Source: Bacteroidota bacterium
GTDB lineage: Bacteria; Bacteroidota; Bacteroidia; Chitinophagales; Chitinophagaceae
DNA length: 64,000 nucleotides
Direction: 5' to 3'
Assembly: GCA_030706735.1 (NCBI GenBank)
Contig: JAUZNZ010000020.1
Location: 29,041 to 93,040, forward strand
The stretch's first letter is position 1. Every line of letters starts with the position of its first letter. Both the position numbers and the translations under genes were made by a program. A model generated the notes under the pieces. That model ran no database searches. It was not told the origin of the DNA and saw only the letters and a list, made by a program, of their open reading frames with translations. Below are positions 52,104 to 61,510 of this stretch, one piece after another.

Positions 52104-54338
52104 CTATCGGGCGGGTTGGGAGGCGCGGGGGGATTGGGCGGCGTGCGGAGATTGGGCGTTGGGCACGGAACTGACCCGGACGATGTCCTGGAACCTGATA
52201 TCGGCGGAGGAACTGCCCAGCATGAGTTTAAGCTGGTCCGGCTCCAGTGCCCAGCGATGGAGGTTCTCGTCCCAATAAGCGAGATCCGCGGCGTGGAGGA
52301 CTAACCTGATCGTTCGCTTTTCGCCGGGTTTCAGGGTGATTCGCTGGAAGGCCTTCAACTCTTTTTTCGGGCGTTCTACGGTGGAATGCAGGTGTTGCAC
52401 ATACAATTGGACTACTTCATCCCCCGTGCGATCGCCGGTATTGGCAATATCCAAACTGACCCCCATCTGAGCACCCGGTGTCAGCAGCTTGCCTGTCGTG
52501 TGGAAACCCGACCAGGTAAACGAAGTATAGCTAAGCCCATATCCGAACGGGAAGAGCGGCTGCCCTTTGAAATACATATAGGTCCGCCCGTCGCGGATAT
52601 TGTAATCCATCATCGGAGGTAATTGTTCCATGGATCGCGGCCAGGTTTGAACCAGCCTGCCTCCCGGGTTGTAGTCCCCGAACAGCACGTCGGCGAGCGC
52701 CGTTCCGAGCTCTTCGCTGTTATGGGTGAGATGGACGATGGCGGGAATATTATGTTCCGTCCAGGTAATCGCATAGGGGAAACTCGAGATCAGGACGACC
52801 AGGGTCTTCGGATTGATGCGATAAACGGTTTTGATCAGCTCCTCCTGTTCCAGGTAGATCGTCTTACGATCGACCGCTTCGCGTCCGTCGCTGGGGACCG
52901 GGCATTGTTCCCAGGGTGCATTGCACCAGGGATGGTTGCCAACGACCATGATCACATAGTCGGCTGAAGAGGCGAGGGATCTGACGCTGTCAGCGTCCTT
53001 GCCCGTCGTCCAGCCGACCTGAACGCTTCCGCCGAGTTTGTTCCTGATCCCTTCCAACGCGGAGACCGCAAAAGGCGGGGTGCCGCTATACCAGTCCAGC
53101 AACACTTCGTTGGCGTAGGGTCCGATGACGGCGACCGATTTGATCTTTGTCTTGTCCAGCGGCAGAAAATGGTTTTCGTTCTTCAGCAGGACGATGGACT
53201 TACGCGTCACGTCTCTTACCCATTCCTTGTTCCTGTCTCCCAACCAGGGCTCCTCCCCTCCCCTGATTGCTGCATAGGGCACCATGGCGGGAGGATCAAG
53301 CAAACCCAGTTTGATCATGACCCTGAAATTGCCCCTGATGACGGTGTCGATGTCGCCTGCTGTCAGGAGTCCTTCCTGCAATGCTTTTCTGATCGCATTC
53401 GGGAACCGGTCCAGGAATTGATTGATCCCGGCCTTTACGGCGGCAGCCGCCGCCCATGCACTGTCGGGGTAGTACTTGTGTTCCCGCCACAGGAGGCCCA
53501 GTGCGCCTCCATCGGTACAGATGATCCCGTTTTGTCCCCACTCCTTTATCGCAATATCTCTCAGGATGGGGTGAACCATCATCGGGATGCCGTTGACCTT
53601 ATTGTAGGACGCCATAAAAGCCCTCGATCCCGCTTCGATCCCCATCCTGAAGGGCACAGAATAATATTCCCGGAATAATCGTTCATCAAAATCGGATGTG
53701 GAACGCACCCGGTCATTCTCGTTGCTGTTGGCAAGAAAATGCTTCATCAGCGAGGCCGTCATCCAATAACGGGGGTCGTTCCCCTGTAAGCCCCGGACAT
53801 AGGCCTGTACCATACATCCATTGAACCAGGCGTCCTCGCCATAACACTCTTCGGTGCGACCCCAGCGCGGGTCACGTCCGATATCGGCATTGGGCGCCCG
53901 GATCACGAGCGCTCCGGTATTGTATTTTTCAGTTTGAAAAATGTACCTCGCTTCATACGCTTCGGTAGCGGCAACCTGTCTGATCAGGGAGGTATCCCAG
54001 GTCTCGCCCAGGCCGTAGGATTGAGGGAAGGTGGTGGTCGTAACCTTTTTTCGCCGGCCCCAATTGCCCGGGCCGCCCAGTGCCACGCCATGGAGTCCTT
54101 CGATATGCCCGGAGCCTTTTATCCCCAATCGCGGAACGGAGGGGTTGGTGCCGAGGCAAGCGATCTTTTCATCCAGCGTAAGGAGGGAAATGATATTGTC
54201 GATCCGTTTTTCCGTGGGGAGGTCGGGATCCTGGAAGGGATATTGCCGGATGGGAAATTGATTGGGCGCCTGTTGGGCGCGTGTCCCGACCACAGTCAGG
54301 CAGCAGCAAAGGAGAAAGAGCAGGCGGCGACTGGACAT
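52104..54338 (-). CDS. Glycoside hydrolase family 3 (beta-glucosidase/xylosidase-like), copy 1
   Basis: 744 residues. A signal peptide (RRLLFLLCCCLTVVGTRAQ) starts at ATG 54338. The GH3 N-domain has IKGSGHIEGLHGVALGG, RDPRWGRTEECYGED and ASLMKHFLANSNEN; the nucleophile region reads GIICTDGGALGLLW, with Thr-Asp-Gly instead of the usual Ser-Asp-Trp. The GH3 C-domain (~360-620) and the fibronectin III-like domain (GDEVVQLYVQHLHSTVERPKKELKAF, only partly quoted: GDEVVQLYVQH) follow. The last ~15 residues are an Ala/Gln/Ser/Pro tail from a repeat. It starts 5 bp after the other GH3 gene, so the pair work together on a plant or microbial glucan or xylan. Confidence 0.93.
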   Translation of the reverse strand: MSSRRLLFLLCCCLTVVGTRAQQAPNQFPIRQYPFQDPDLPTEKRIDNIISLLTLDEKIACLGTNPSVPRLGIKGSGHIEGLHGVALGGPGNWGRRKKVTTTTFPQSYGLGETWDTSLIRQVAATEAYEARYIFQTEKYNTGALVIRAPNADIGRDPRWGRTEECYGEDAWFNGCMVQAYVRGLQGNDPRYWMTASLMKHFLANSNENDRVRSTSDFDERLFREYYSVPFRMGIEAGSRAFMASYNKVNGIPMMVHPILRDIAIKEWGQNGIICTDGGALGLLWREHKYYPDSAWAAAAAVKAGINQFLDRFPNAIRKALQEGLLTAGDIDTVIRGNFRVMIKLGLLDPPAMVPYAAIRGGEEPWLGDRNKEWVRDVTRKSIVLLKNENHFLPLDKTKIKSVAVIGPYANEVLLDWYSGTPPFAVSALEGIRNKLGGSVQVGWTTGKDADSVRSLASSADYVIMVVGNHPWCNAPWEQCPVPSDGREAVDRKTIYLEQEELIKTVYRINPKTLVVLISSFPYAITWTEHNIPAIVHLTHNSEELGTALADVLFGDYNPGGRLVQTWPRSMEQLPPMMDYNIRDGRTYMYFKGQPLFPFGYGLSYTSFTWSGFHTTGKLLTPGAQMGVSLDIANTGDRTGDEVVQLYVQHLHSTVERPKKELKAFQRITLKPGEKRTIRLVLHAADLAYWDENLHRWALEPDQLKLMLGSSSADIRFQDIVRVSSVPNAQSPHAAQSPRASQPAR
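52108..52163. repeat. Repeat-rich 3' end of the GH3 gene
   Basis: GATTGGGCG occurs twice within a G-rich stretch (GCGCGGGGGGATTGGGCGGC and GGAGATTGGGCGTTGGGC). It encodes the AQSPxAAQSPRASQ tail after the fibronectin III-like domain. Confidence 0.55.
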
Positions 54339-54343
54339 GATCG

Positions 54344-56521
54344 CTATTTGACAGTAAAGGATGCTGTGGATCTGATATCGGCGGATGACGTGCCTGCCAG
54401 CAGGCTGTATGCTCCCGGTTCGACGATCCATTTGGCGCTCTTTTCATCGTAATAGGCCAGCTCCTTCACCGGTATTTTCAGCGTGACCGCCAGTTCCTGG
54501 CCGGCAGGGATCATTACCTTTTCAAAAGCCTTCAGTTCTTTTTCCGCCCGCTCCACGGCCGACCCATTTTTCCTAACATATAGTTGAACGGTTTCTTTTC
54601 CACCGACCGAACCGCTGTTCTTTACCTTGATGGTTGCGAGGACGACGTCGTTGGCCGAATACGTCTCTTGTCCGCAGTGCAAATCGCCATAGGCAAAGGT
54701 CGTATACGATAACCCATACCCAAAGGGGTATAATGGGGCAATCTTCTTTGTGTCGTACCAGCGATATCCCACGAGGATCCCCTCTTTATATTCCTCCTTC
54801 AGGCCCTGGCCCGGGTAGGCATGCAAATAGTGGGCAGGCGACTGATCCAGCGACGCCGGAAAGGTGAAGGGCAGCTTGCCGGAGGGGTTTATTTTTCCGG
54901 TGAGCACGTCGGCCAATGCATGTCCTCCTTCCGACCCATTATACCAGGCCCAGACAATAGTATGGTTATTCCGGTTGATGGCGGTCAGATCATAGGGCGC
55001 TCCGCCGATTACCACGACGATCGTATTTTGATTAGCTGCGGTAACGGCGTCCACGAGTGCCTGCTGTCCGAAGGGCAGCCGCAGGTCTTTGCGGTCACGG
55101 CTTTCGCTCTCATAGTCCCGGTTGCCGCCGATAAACAGGATGGCGATGTCGGATGAACGGGCGAGGGCCGCCGCAGCAGCGACCTTTGCGGTGTCCGGTT
55201 GGTCGATATCGATCTTGTGCTGTCTGACATAATCCATGGAGGGCGCATTATAACCCGGCTGGAAGAGTATGTTGAACCCCGGACCAAGGGCATCCTTCAA
55301 ACCCTGCAGGGCAGTGATCTCATACCGGGCCTTCACGCCTGCGCCAAAGCCTCCGAGGTGAAAGGTTTGGACCGCGTTGTTTCCGATCACGGCAATCGTT
55401 TTGATCCCAGCCGTCTGCAGGGGCAGGAGATGCTTTTCATTCTTCAACAGCACGATGGACTCGCCGGCGATATCATAAACGGTCTTACTGTGCTCCGGCG
55501 TGTTGATCGATCCCCGGGGCCGGTCCTTATACAGGGTCGTATTGTTCATGACCCATAAGATGCGCCGCACCTTGCTGTCGATGGTCGCTTCGCTTACTTT
55601 GCCGGCTTTGACCGAGTCGAGCAGCGGGTTGGCAAAGAAGTAACGGTCGTAGGGCGGTCTGGTTCCCATCTCGATATCCAGCCCGTTGTTGGCTGCTTTG
55701 ACCGTACTATGCGTGCCGCCCCAGTCCGAGATGACGATCCCCTTGAATCCCCATTCTCCTCTGAGTACCTTGTTGAGCAGGTAATCGTTCTCGGAACAAT
55801 AGTCGCCGCGGACCTTGTTATAGGCCGACATGATGGTCCAGGCATTCCCTTTTTCGATCGCCATCTTGAATGCAGGGAAATATATTTCCCGCAAGGCCCT
55901 TTCGCTGATGTGCACGTCCACCATACCGCGGTCGGTCTCCTGGTTGTTCAGCGCGAAATGCTTGATACAGGCGGCGACGTGCATGCTTTGTATCCCGGTT
56001 ACGAAGGAGGACGCCAGGTTTGCATTCAGGAGCGGATCTTCGGAATAATATTCATACGTGCGTCCATTGAGCGGCGTGCGGGTGATATTGAAGGCCGGCG
56101 CCAGCATGATGTCCTTATTACGGGCCCTTGCCTCTTCCCCCATGGCCTTGCCAAACTGGTAGGCGAGCGCAGGATCCCAGGTTGCCGCCAGGGCTGAGCC
56201 ACAAGGAAAAAAAGTCGCCGAGTCGGTGGTCAGGTTCGCCGGGGTCCAGCCGCCGCCGGGTTTCAGGTCCTCGCGAATGCCGAGTGGTCCGTCATCCATC
56301 ATAAAACCCGGGATCCCGAGGCGCGCGACGCCTGCCGTGCTAAATATCCCATTGGCATGCAGCAGGCCAATCTTTTCCTCCAGCGTCATCTTTTTGATGA
56401 GCTGGTCGATGGACGAGGGGGAGGTTGGTGCGGCGTTGGTGGTTGGCGCAGCGGTTTGAGCGTTCGCAGAGGTCGATAAGAAGAGAGCAACGGCAATAAC
56501 CCCCTGATTCAGTTTATTCAT
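54344..56521 (-). CDS. Glycoside hydrolase family 3 beta-glucosidase, copy 2
   Basis: 725 residues. Signal peptide NQGVIAVALFLSTSANAQ then an Ala/Pro/Thr linker. The GH3 N-domain shows IPGFMMDDGPLGIREDL, RNKDIMLAPAFNITR, ACIKHFALNNQETDRG and the canonical nucleophile motif GIVISDWGGTHSTV near residue 265. The C-domain and the fibronectin III-like domain (GGKETVQLYVRKNGSAVERAEKELKAF in part) complete the three-domain plan, ending in a strand with STASFTVK. ATG 56521 is chosen, since the signal peptide follows directly; 56533 is possible. It is the upstream gene of the GH3 pair. Periplasmic or surface location expected. Confidence 0.95.
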   Translation of the reverse strand: MNKLNQGVIAVALFLSTSANAQTAAPTTNAAPTSPSSIDQLIKKMTLEEKIGLLHANGIFSTAGVARLGIPGFMMDDGPLGIREDLKPGGGWTPANLTTDSATFFPCGSALAATWDPALAYQFGKAMGEEARARNKDIMLAPAFNITRTPLNGRTYEYYSEDPLLNANLASSFVTGIQSMHVAACIKHFALNNQETDRGMVDVHISERALREIYFPAFKMAIEKGNAWTIMSAYNKVRGDYCSENDYLLNKVLRGEWGFKGIVISDWGGTHSTVKAANNGLDIEMGTRPPYDRYFFANPLLDSVKAGKVSEATIDSKVRRILWVMNNTTLYKDRPRGSINTPEHSKTVYDIAGESIVLLKNEKHLLPLQTAGIKTIAVIGNNAVQTFHLGGFGAGVKARYEITALQGLKDALGPGFNILFQPGYNAPSMDYVRQHKIDIDQPDTAKVAAAAALARSSDIAILFIGGNRDYESESRDRKDLRLPFGQQALVDAVTAANQNTIVVVIGGAPYDLTAINRNNHTIVWAWYNGSEGGHALADVLTGKINPSGKLPFTFPASLDQSPAHYLHAYPGQGLKEEYKEGILVGYRWYDTKKIAPLYPFGYGLSYTTFAYGDLHCGQETYSANDVVLATIKVKNSGSVGGKETVQLYVRKNGSAVERAEKELKAFEKVMIPAGQELAVTLKIPVKELAYYDEKSAKWIVEPGAYSLLAGTSSADIRSTASFTVK

Positions 56522-56664
56522 ATAGCCAATCATTTCGGTAGATTAAGTTATGATCAGATAAAGATAGGGATTTTGCCCATTGTCGGAGAGACCAGCGGCG
56601 AAATGGGCGGGGTTTTTATGGATGTCGTCCATGCATGGCCGATGGGAGGCTGCTCAGACGCAAT

Positions 56665-57087
56665 TCAGACGGCGCCTTCGTCCTTGCCGCGCAGACCGTA
56701 GATGATGACGATCAGCGAGAAGAGCATGGTAAGACCAACCGATATGAATCCGGCATTTACAACCTGTTCCTGGAAGGCGGTGCCGGTAAAGCCGGCGCCG
56801 GCGATGGGGGTCATGTTGGAGGTCCCCAGATAAGCGGCGAGGGTCGTAATAAGCCAGTTTACAAAAGAGCCGAAGAGCAAGGTCCAGAAGGTAATCCTCC
56901 TGAACGTGGCAGAAAGGCGGAGGTCACGCCAGATCAGGCCGGCGACGACCAGGAAGACGCCGTTCATGACGCCTTCGAGATGAGCGGCAAGCCCCATCCG
57001 GGGGTTTCTAAAATTGGTCATCGCCAACCCCGTGATCAGTCCCAGCAGGAATAGGATCATGCCGAGCATTTTCAATTTTCTGGCCAT
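56665..57087 (-). CDS. Four-helix membrane protein, styrene-oxide isomerase/hydroxylaminobenzene mutase-like
   Basis: 140 residues with four helices: MLGMILFLLGLITGLAM (~7-24), LEGVMNGVFLVVAGLIW (~37-54), ITFWTLLFGSFVNWLITTLAA (~65-86), VNAGFISVGLTMLFSLIVII (~109-130). The segment MGLAAHLEGVMNG (His36, Asn-Gly) resembles the AH..G..NG motif of styrene oxide isomerase, whose His binds haem, and hydroxylaminobenzene mutase homologues. I rate the fold link as moderate and the activity as unproven. It lies alone between the GH3 pair and a lipocalin-like gene, all leftward. Confidence 0.65.
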   Translation of the reverse strand: MARKLKMLGMILFLLGLITGLAMTNFRNPRMGLAAHLEGVMNGVFLVVAGLIWRDLRLSATFRRITFWTLLFGSFVNWLITTLAAYLGTSNMTPIAGAGFTGTAFQEQVVNAGFISVGLTMLFSLIVIIYGLRGKDEGAV

Positions 57088-57137
57088 AAGTTATCGGGAT
57101 TGAAACGTAATCCGATGCACAGGTCTGTGAGAGATGA

Positions 57138-57578
57138 TTAAATCCTTTCGTAGAAAACTTCCGTCAGTTTACCCATGAACAGCAGGTCCCAAACCATTTC
57201 TTTGTTCGTGAGGGAAAAAATGGTGATCGTGGTCTTCTCGCCTTTGACCAGTGGGACGTGCATATCCAGGTCCTTGCCTGTCAAGGTGTACGTGCCCTGG
57301 TGAACCATCGGAGCCGCTCCTGCCGTGCCTACTGAGCTGGTGTAAGTATTGTCCGACTTCATTTCGAGGGTCTCGTGGTATCCGTTCGCGGCGGCCGCGG
57401 CATTAAATTGCTTTTGGTATTCGGCAGGCATCGGCACTTGCTGGCCGGTCACCTTGTCCCGTTTAAATATTTTCGTCGTGCTCCTTTTCCATTTGCCTAC
57501 GATGGATTGTGCCGAAACGAGACTGGCGAACGTTAAGAGACAGATGGAAGCAATGAGGAAGCCGCGGAATAGGTGCAT
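57138..57578 (-). CDS. Secreted lipocalin-like protein
   Basis: 146 residues. A signal peptide (FLIASICLLTFASLVSAQ) is cleaved near residue 24. The mature part is all-beta, starting SIVGKWKRSTTKIF, a G-x-W lipocalin opening, with HETLEMKSDNTYTSS, GTYTLTGKDLDMHV and VWDLLFMGKLTEVFYERI as later strands. This matches the lipocalin-like family common in Bacteroidota. Ligand unknown. ATG 57578 begins the signal peptide. Confidence 0.75.
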   Translation of the reverse strand: MHLFRGFLIASICLLTFASLVSAQSIVGKWKRSTTKIFKRDKVTGQQVPMPAEYQKQFNAAAAANGYHETLEMKSDNTYTSSVGTAGAAPMVHQGTYTLTGKDLDMHVPLVKGEKTTITIFSLTNKEMVWDLLFMGKLTEVFYERI

Positions 57579-57759
57579 GTTAATCTTTTAAGAATTTTAG
57601 GAATAGAGGACGGTATGAATATAGTCTTTTAAACCGGGTCCGGGGAAAATATCACTCGTCCGGGATTCGGGTCTGATTTGCCGGCTCCAAGGCATTCCAT
57701 TTCCTGCCCTGGTCGTTCCATCGGGGACGCACCGGCAAAAGTGTTACTTTGGGAGATCT

Positions 57760-58182
57760 ATGACAGATCGCAGGCAAAGAATATGGAACATCGTAATGCT
57801 GGCGGTGCGGGTGTGGCTGGGATACCGGATGTTTAGTGCGAGCTATTCATCGGTAACTGGCATTCTCTTCGATCCGGGCCAACGGCCGTTCTTCAGAAAG
57901 TGGTTCGGCGAGGAACTGCACTTCCCTATGCCGCTTCAAATGGCCTTGCTGGCGAAGGGGGCGGAACTGGCGGGTGGGGTGTTGGTATTCGTGGGACTGT
58001 TTACCCGGGTTGGCGCGTCGCTAGTCGCCTTTACGATGCTGATCGCGACGCTGACGGCGAATCTCGGCCAGAACTTCAATATCGACGGCGGATTTACCAT
58101 CTCCTACTGCCTTTTTGCGGTCATCCTTATCGCCGAGGGTGCGGGAAAATATAGCCTTGACCACGCGATCCGCGAAAAGTGA
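57760..58182 (+). CDS. DoxX-family membrane protein
   Basis: 140 residues with four helices. The early segment IVMLAVRVWLGYRMFSASYS and KWFGEELHFPMPLQMALLAK are followed by GAELAGGVLVFVGLFTRVGASLVAFTMLIATLTAN (partly: GAELAGGVLVFVGLFTR), the DoxX signature with the conserved E...G..L..G..TR pattern, and a last helix. DoxX proteins are quinone- or thiosulfate-related in some organisms; the role here is unknown. A TTACTTTG box ends 8 nt before the ATG, again a very short leader. Confidence 0.85.
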   Translation: MTDRRQRIWNIVMLAVRVWLGYRMFSASYSSVTGILFDPGQRPFFRKWFGEELHFPMPLQMALLAKGAELAGGVLVFVGLFTRVGASLVAFTMLIATLTANLGQNFNIDGGFTISYCLFAVILIAEGAGKYSLDHAIREK

Positions 58183-58233
58183 CGTTTACCGGTTTAGTAC
58201 CGGCCTGGCGGTCCGCGGTATCGGCGCGGCTGT

Positions 58234-61200
58234 CTACAGTCTCAGGACTTTTATCAATTGGTGGAACAATTTGCCTTTGATGTCCAGGTAATACACGCCG
58301 GCCGGCAGATCGGCGAAGCCGAGCACCTTGGTGGTGATCCCCTGGTTGCAATCGTATTCCCATATCCGGGTCACTCTGCCCAATGGGTCATACAACTTCA
58401 TCGTGATGCGATCGGGCTGCATGAGGGTGAGGGAAATATCGATCTGCCTGTCCACCGGATTGGGCCAGTATTTCAGGGCATTTGCCGTTATGAAATCCGT
58501 CACGAGATGGATGGTGTCGGAATAGAAAGCCCCGCCAAGGGTGTCCCGTATGGCCAGTCTGTAGAAGAGGTCGGACGAACCGAGCAGGTTTACATTGGGA
58601 TCGCGGAATTGGTAGGAGGCATTGAGGCCGACACCGCCTTTGGAGGATGTTGCCCCGATCTGCGTAAAGAGCTGGTTGTCGAGGCTGCGCTGAATGTCAA
58701 ATGCTTTTAATCCCATTTCGTTAAATGTGGTCCAGTCAAGCACGGCATCATGCTGGTCGAGCCTGCCGGTCAGCGTGAGCTTGAATTTCGGGAAAAGATT
58801 ATTCATGTTGCCGACCCACAATTCCGTGCCGTAGGCAGGTGTAGTGGCCGTAAAGAAGAGTTTATCCCCAACCAGTGTATAGTTGTCAGGAGCACTTCCT
58901 CCGGAGCCCGGGACGATGTCCTGGATCATCATCGTGCCGGCATCCGTTCCGTCGCTGATCCAGGGTTCTTCGCCATGGATGCCATCGTTCCGCGTGATGA
59001 TTATTTTTCCGTTTGCCATGATGGGCGTGAAGATTGGCCAATTGTAAGTTCCCGGTTGCTCATAAAGCTGTCCACCCGGCCCCTTCCATATATCCTGAAT
59101 CAGCTCGGTTCCCTCCTCCGTACCGTCGGTTTTCCAGAGTTCAAGACCGTGCCCGGGATCGTAGGCATCGAAAAACAATGTTCCATTCGAGACGATAGGT
59201 TGACAGATATAGCTGTCCTGAGCGCCCGGATTGATGTCCTTCAACATTCTGGTGCCGGCCGCGGTTCCATTCGTTTTCCAAAGTTCATAACCATGTACCG
59301 AATCATAGGCGACATAATACAATTCGTTGTTCATGGCCGTCCAATTGAACTCGAGAAGTCCCATAGGAGCGGGATAGACGTCGAGTAGGTTGGTGCCGGC
59401 TGCGGTCCCGTCCGATTTCCAACACTTTTCGCCGTGGCCGGGATCTATGGCTAAAAAATACAGGGTGTTCCCGGCAACTGTTAAATTACGTGGCGCGAAA
59501 CATCCCGGACAAATAACCTTAACCCGCACGGCAGTCGATGTGGCGCTATCAATTTTCCAAAGTTCATCTCCGAAACTGCCGCCAGGTACAACAAAAAAGA
59601 TAGTTCCGCGAAAGGCAGTCAGCTCGCTTGCACCATAATATGTGCTCATCGGTGCGGGCTGTATCATGACCGTTCCCTCCTTTGTCCCGTCAGTCTTCCA
59701 GACCTTGGTGCCATATCCGGACTGCTTATCCGGTCCAACAAAATAAAGCGCTCCGTTACTCATGACCGGATCGCTCACGGGGCCAACGCCAAGGTCCACC
59801 GGGACGGTGCCGGTATCCGATCCGTCCGTTTTCCACCAATAGACGGAGCTAAGAGAAAAGAAAAGTGAATTATTAGTGACAAAAAATTTCCCGGGGGAAG
59901 TAACTACGGTTCCCGTGTTTATGTCTTTCACCAGCGTCGTACCCGAAGCCGTGCCGTCGGATTTCCAGAGTTCTATTCCAGCCGTGGAGTCATTGGCAAA
60001 GAAATAGAGCTCATTGTGAAAGCCGAAGAGATGATTCGGAAGACTACCGGCAGTAGATCCTTCAAAGCTCAGAAATTTCTGCGTGCCGGCCGCCGTACCA
60101 TCGGTCTTCCATAGACTATGCCCGTATAAGTAGGTCTCGGCCTCAAAATAGACCTGGCCGTTGATCAATTGCATATTATCAACAGAGGAATTCGGCCCCT
60201 GCAACCCTGAATTTTTAAGCAAGTATGTGCCTCCGTCGGTTCCGTCGGAGACCCATAACCCAGGCGCTGTGTTGGGAGACGAGACATCGAAATACATGTT
60301 GCGGCCAGCTGTTAGCTGGATTTCGTTGGAATAGTCCGGAAAGCGCACGAGCGATCTCGTGCCCGTGTCCGTGCCATCGCTTTGCCAGAGCGTCACCCCT
60401 GTGTTTATTGATGATCCAGCTTCAAATACCATCTTTCCGTTGACGACCTGCAAACTCCTGGTCCAGCCTCCGTTTGGTCCAAAATCCAATTCCTTAACGA
60501 GCCTCGTTCCTGGCCCCGTCCCGTCGGTAACCCACAATTCAGGGTAGCCGGGGTGGAGGTCCGAGACGAAATAGAGTTTATTGTTGAGTATTACATGGTT
60601 CCCGAGTGAATTGCCTCCCACGCTATTATTCACTAAACGGGTGCCGCCTGGCGTGCCGTCCGAAACCCATAGTTCCGTGCCATTTTGATTACTACTGCCT
60701 ACAAAATAGATAAGCCCGTTGCAAACGGTTAGGTTGCCTGGATTGATGAAGGGAACCATGTACGTGCCGCTGGCGGTGCCGTCGCTTCGCCATTCTTTAG
60801 TCCCGTGCGCGGAATCCACTGCATGATAATAGATGATGCCGTTCATAACGGCATAGCCCGATGGGTAGCTGTCATGTCCCGGATAAATCTCTTTCACCAT
60901 GACCGTTCCTTCTGTTGTCCCATCGGTTTTCCACAGATTTCCGTAAGCAGTGAAGAACAAAAGATTGTTGTTTATAAAGAAGTCACGCGGGTTGCCCGGG
61001 GCCGGACCAGGAGCGATGTCTTTCAGGAGTACAGTTCCCGCCCGGGTGCCATCCGATCTCCACAATTCAGCGCCCGCGATCCCGTCATTTGCAATGAAAT
61101 AAAGAGCGCCGTTGAATGTAAATACATTTGACCCCCCCTTAAAGGGCGTACCTATGCTCGTGTTCTTCCCCGGGTAAATATCCTTTACCAGGCTTGCACT

Positions 61201-61407
61201 GCCTGTCAATTCATCTATCTTCCAGAGCTCCGTCCCGTAGGCGGGTTCATAAAGTGAAGCATAGAAACTCCCATTAAGTTCCGCGAGCAAAGAAACTACT
61301 CCACTATTAAAGGAGAGTTTCGTATTGATGTCCTTCACGAGAGAGAATGACTGACCGGAACCATTCATGGCGTACGTCAAAGCGAGGCAAAAGAGCACCC
61401 CTTTCAT
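58234..61407 (-). CDS. ELWxxDGT-repeat T9SS protein
   Basis: 1,057 residues. The signal peptide is KGVLFCLALTYAMNGSGQ from ATG 61407. The body holds about 18 repeats of ~48 residues centred on 'G-x-E-L-W-K-x-D-G-T-x-x-G-T', each followed by 'L-F-F-x-A/V-D' strands, a propeller-like array. After ~residue 880 comes a 'NEMGLKAFDIQRSLDNQLFT' module and then the T9SS type A C-terminal domain (YWPNPVDRQIDISL, MKLYDPLGRVTRI, YYLDIKGKLFHQLIKVL). Several repeats have lost the pattern (e.g. KEWRSDGT, WWKTDGSD). A cell-surface or secreted protein, partner unknown. Divergent from the metallo-beta-lactamase gene. Confidence 0.9.
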   Translation of the reverse strand: MKGVLFCLALTYAMNGSGQSFSLVKDINTKLSFNSGVVSLLAELNGSFYASLYEPAYGTELWKIDELTGSASLVKDIYPGKNTSIGTPFKGGSNVFTFNGALYFIANDGIAGAELWRSDGTRAGTVLLKDIAPGPAPGNPRDFFINNNLLFFTAYGNLWKTDGTTEGTVMVKEIYPGHDSYPSGYAVMNGIIYYHAVDSAHGTKEWRSDGTASGTYMVPFINPGNLTVCNGLIYFVGSSNQNGTELWVSDGTPGGTRLVNNSVGGNSLGNHVILNNKLYFVSDLHPGYPELWVTDGTGPGTRLVKELDFGPNGGWTRSLQVVNGKMVFEAGSSINTGVTLWQSDGTDTGTRSLVRFPDYSNEIQLTAGRNMYFDVSSPNTAPGLWVSDGTDGGTYLLKNSGLQGPNSSVDNMQLINGQVYFEAETYLYGHSLWKTDGTAAGTQKFLSFEGSTAGSLPNHLFGFHNELYFFANDSTAGIELWKSDGTASGTTLVKDINTGTVVTSPGKFFVTNNSLFFSLSSVYWWKTDGSDTGTVPVDLGVGPVSDPVMSNGALYFVGPDKQSGYGTKVWKTDGTKEGTVMIQPAPMSTYYGASELTAFRGTIFFVVPGGSFGDELWKIDSATSTAVRVKVICPGCFAPRNLTVAGNTLYFLAIDPGHGEKCWKSDGTAAGTNLLDVYPAPMGLLEFNWTAMNNELYYVAYDSVHGYELWKTNGTAAGTRMLKDINPGAQDSYICQPIVSNGTLFFDAYDPGHGLELWKTDGTEEGTELIQDIWKGPGGQLYEQPGTYNWPIFTPIMANGKIIITRNDGIHGEEPWISDGTDAGTMMIQDIVPGSGGSAPDNYTLVGDKLFFTATTPAYGTELWVGNMNNLFPKFKLTLTGRLDQHDAVLDWTTFNEMGLKAFDIQRSLDNQLFTQIGATSSKGGVGLNASYQFRDPNVNLLGSSDLFYRLAIRDTLGGAFYSDTIHLVTDFITANALKYWPNPVDRQIDISLTLMQPDRITMKLYDPLGRVTRIWEYDCNQGITTKVLGFADLPAGVYYLDIKGKLFHQLIKVLRL

Positions 61408-61495
61408 AAGATTGTTTTGCGATAAAGTTTCATTAAAATGCCCTGCAGGACCTATGACCCCTGTCAGGCGTTCAGGTGAGAATGGGCAACCTTCG

Positions 61496-61503
61496 TATAT
61501 TTG
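61496..61503 (+). promoter_or_regulatory. -7 promoter box 7 nt before the metallo-beta-lactamase gene
   Basis: TATATTTG is a perfect match and is followed by 7 nt and then the GTG start at 61511. Transcription would begin at or next to the start codon. No strong -33 element is seen. Confidence 0.45.
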
Positions 61504-61510
61504 GATCCTT

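Noticed and set aside
61367..61510. Longer N-terminus for the metallo-beta-lactamase
   Set aside because: It overlaps the divergent ELWxxDGT gene start and hides the signal peptide that begins at the GTG at 61511.
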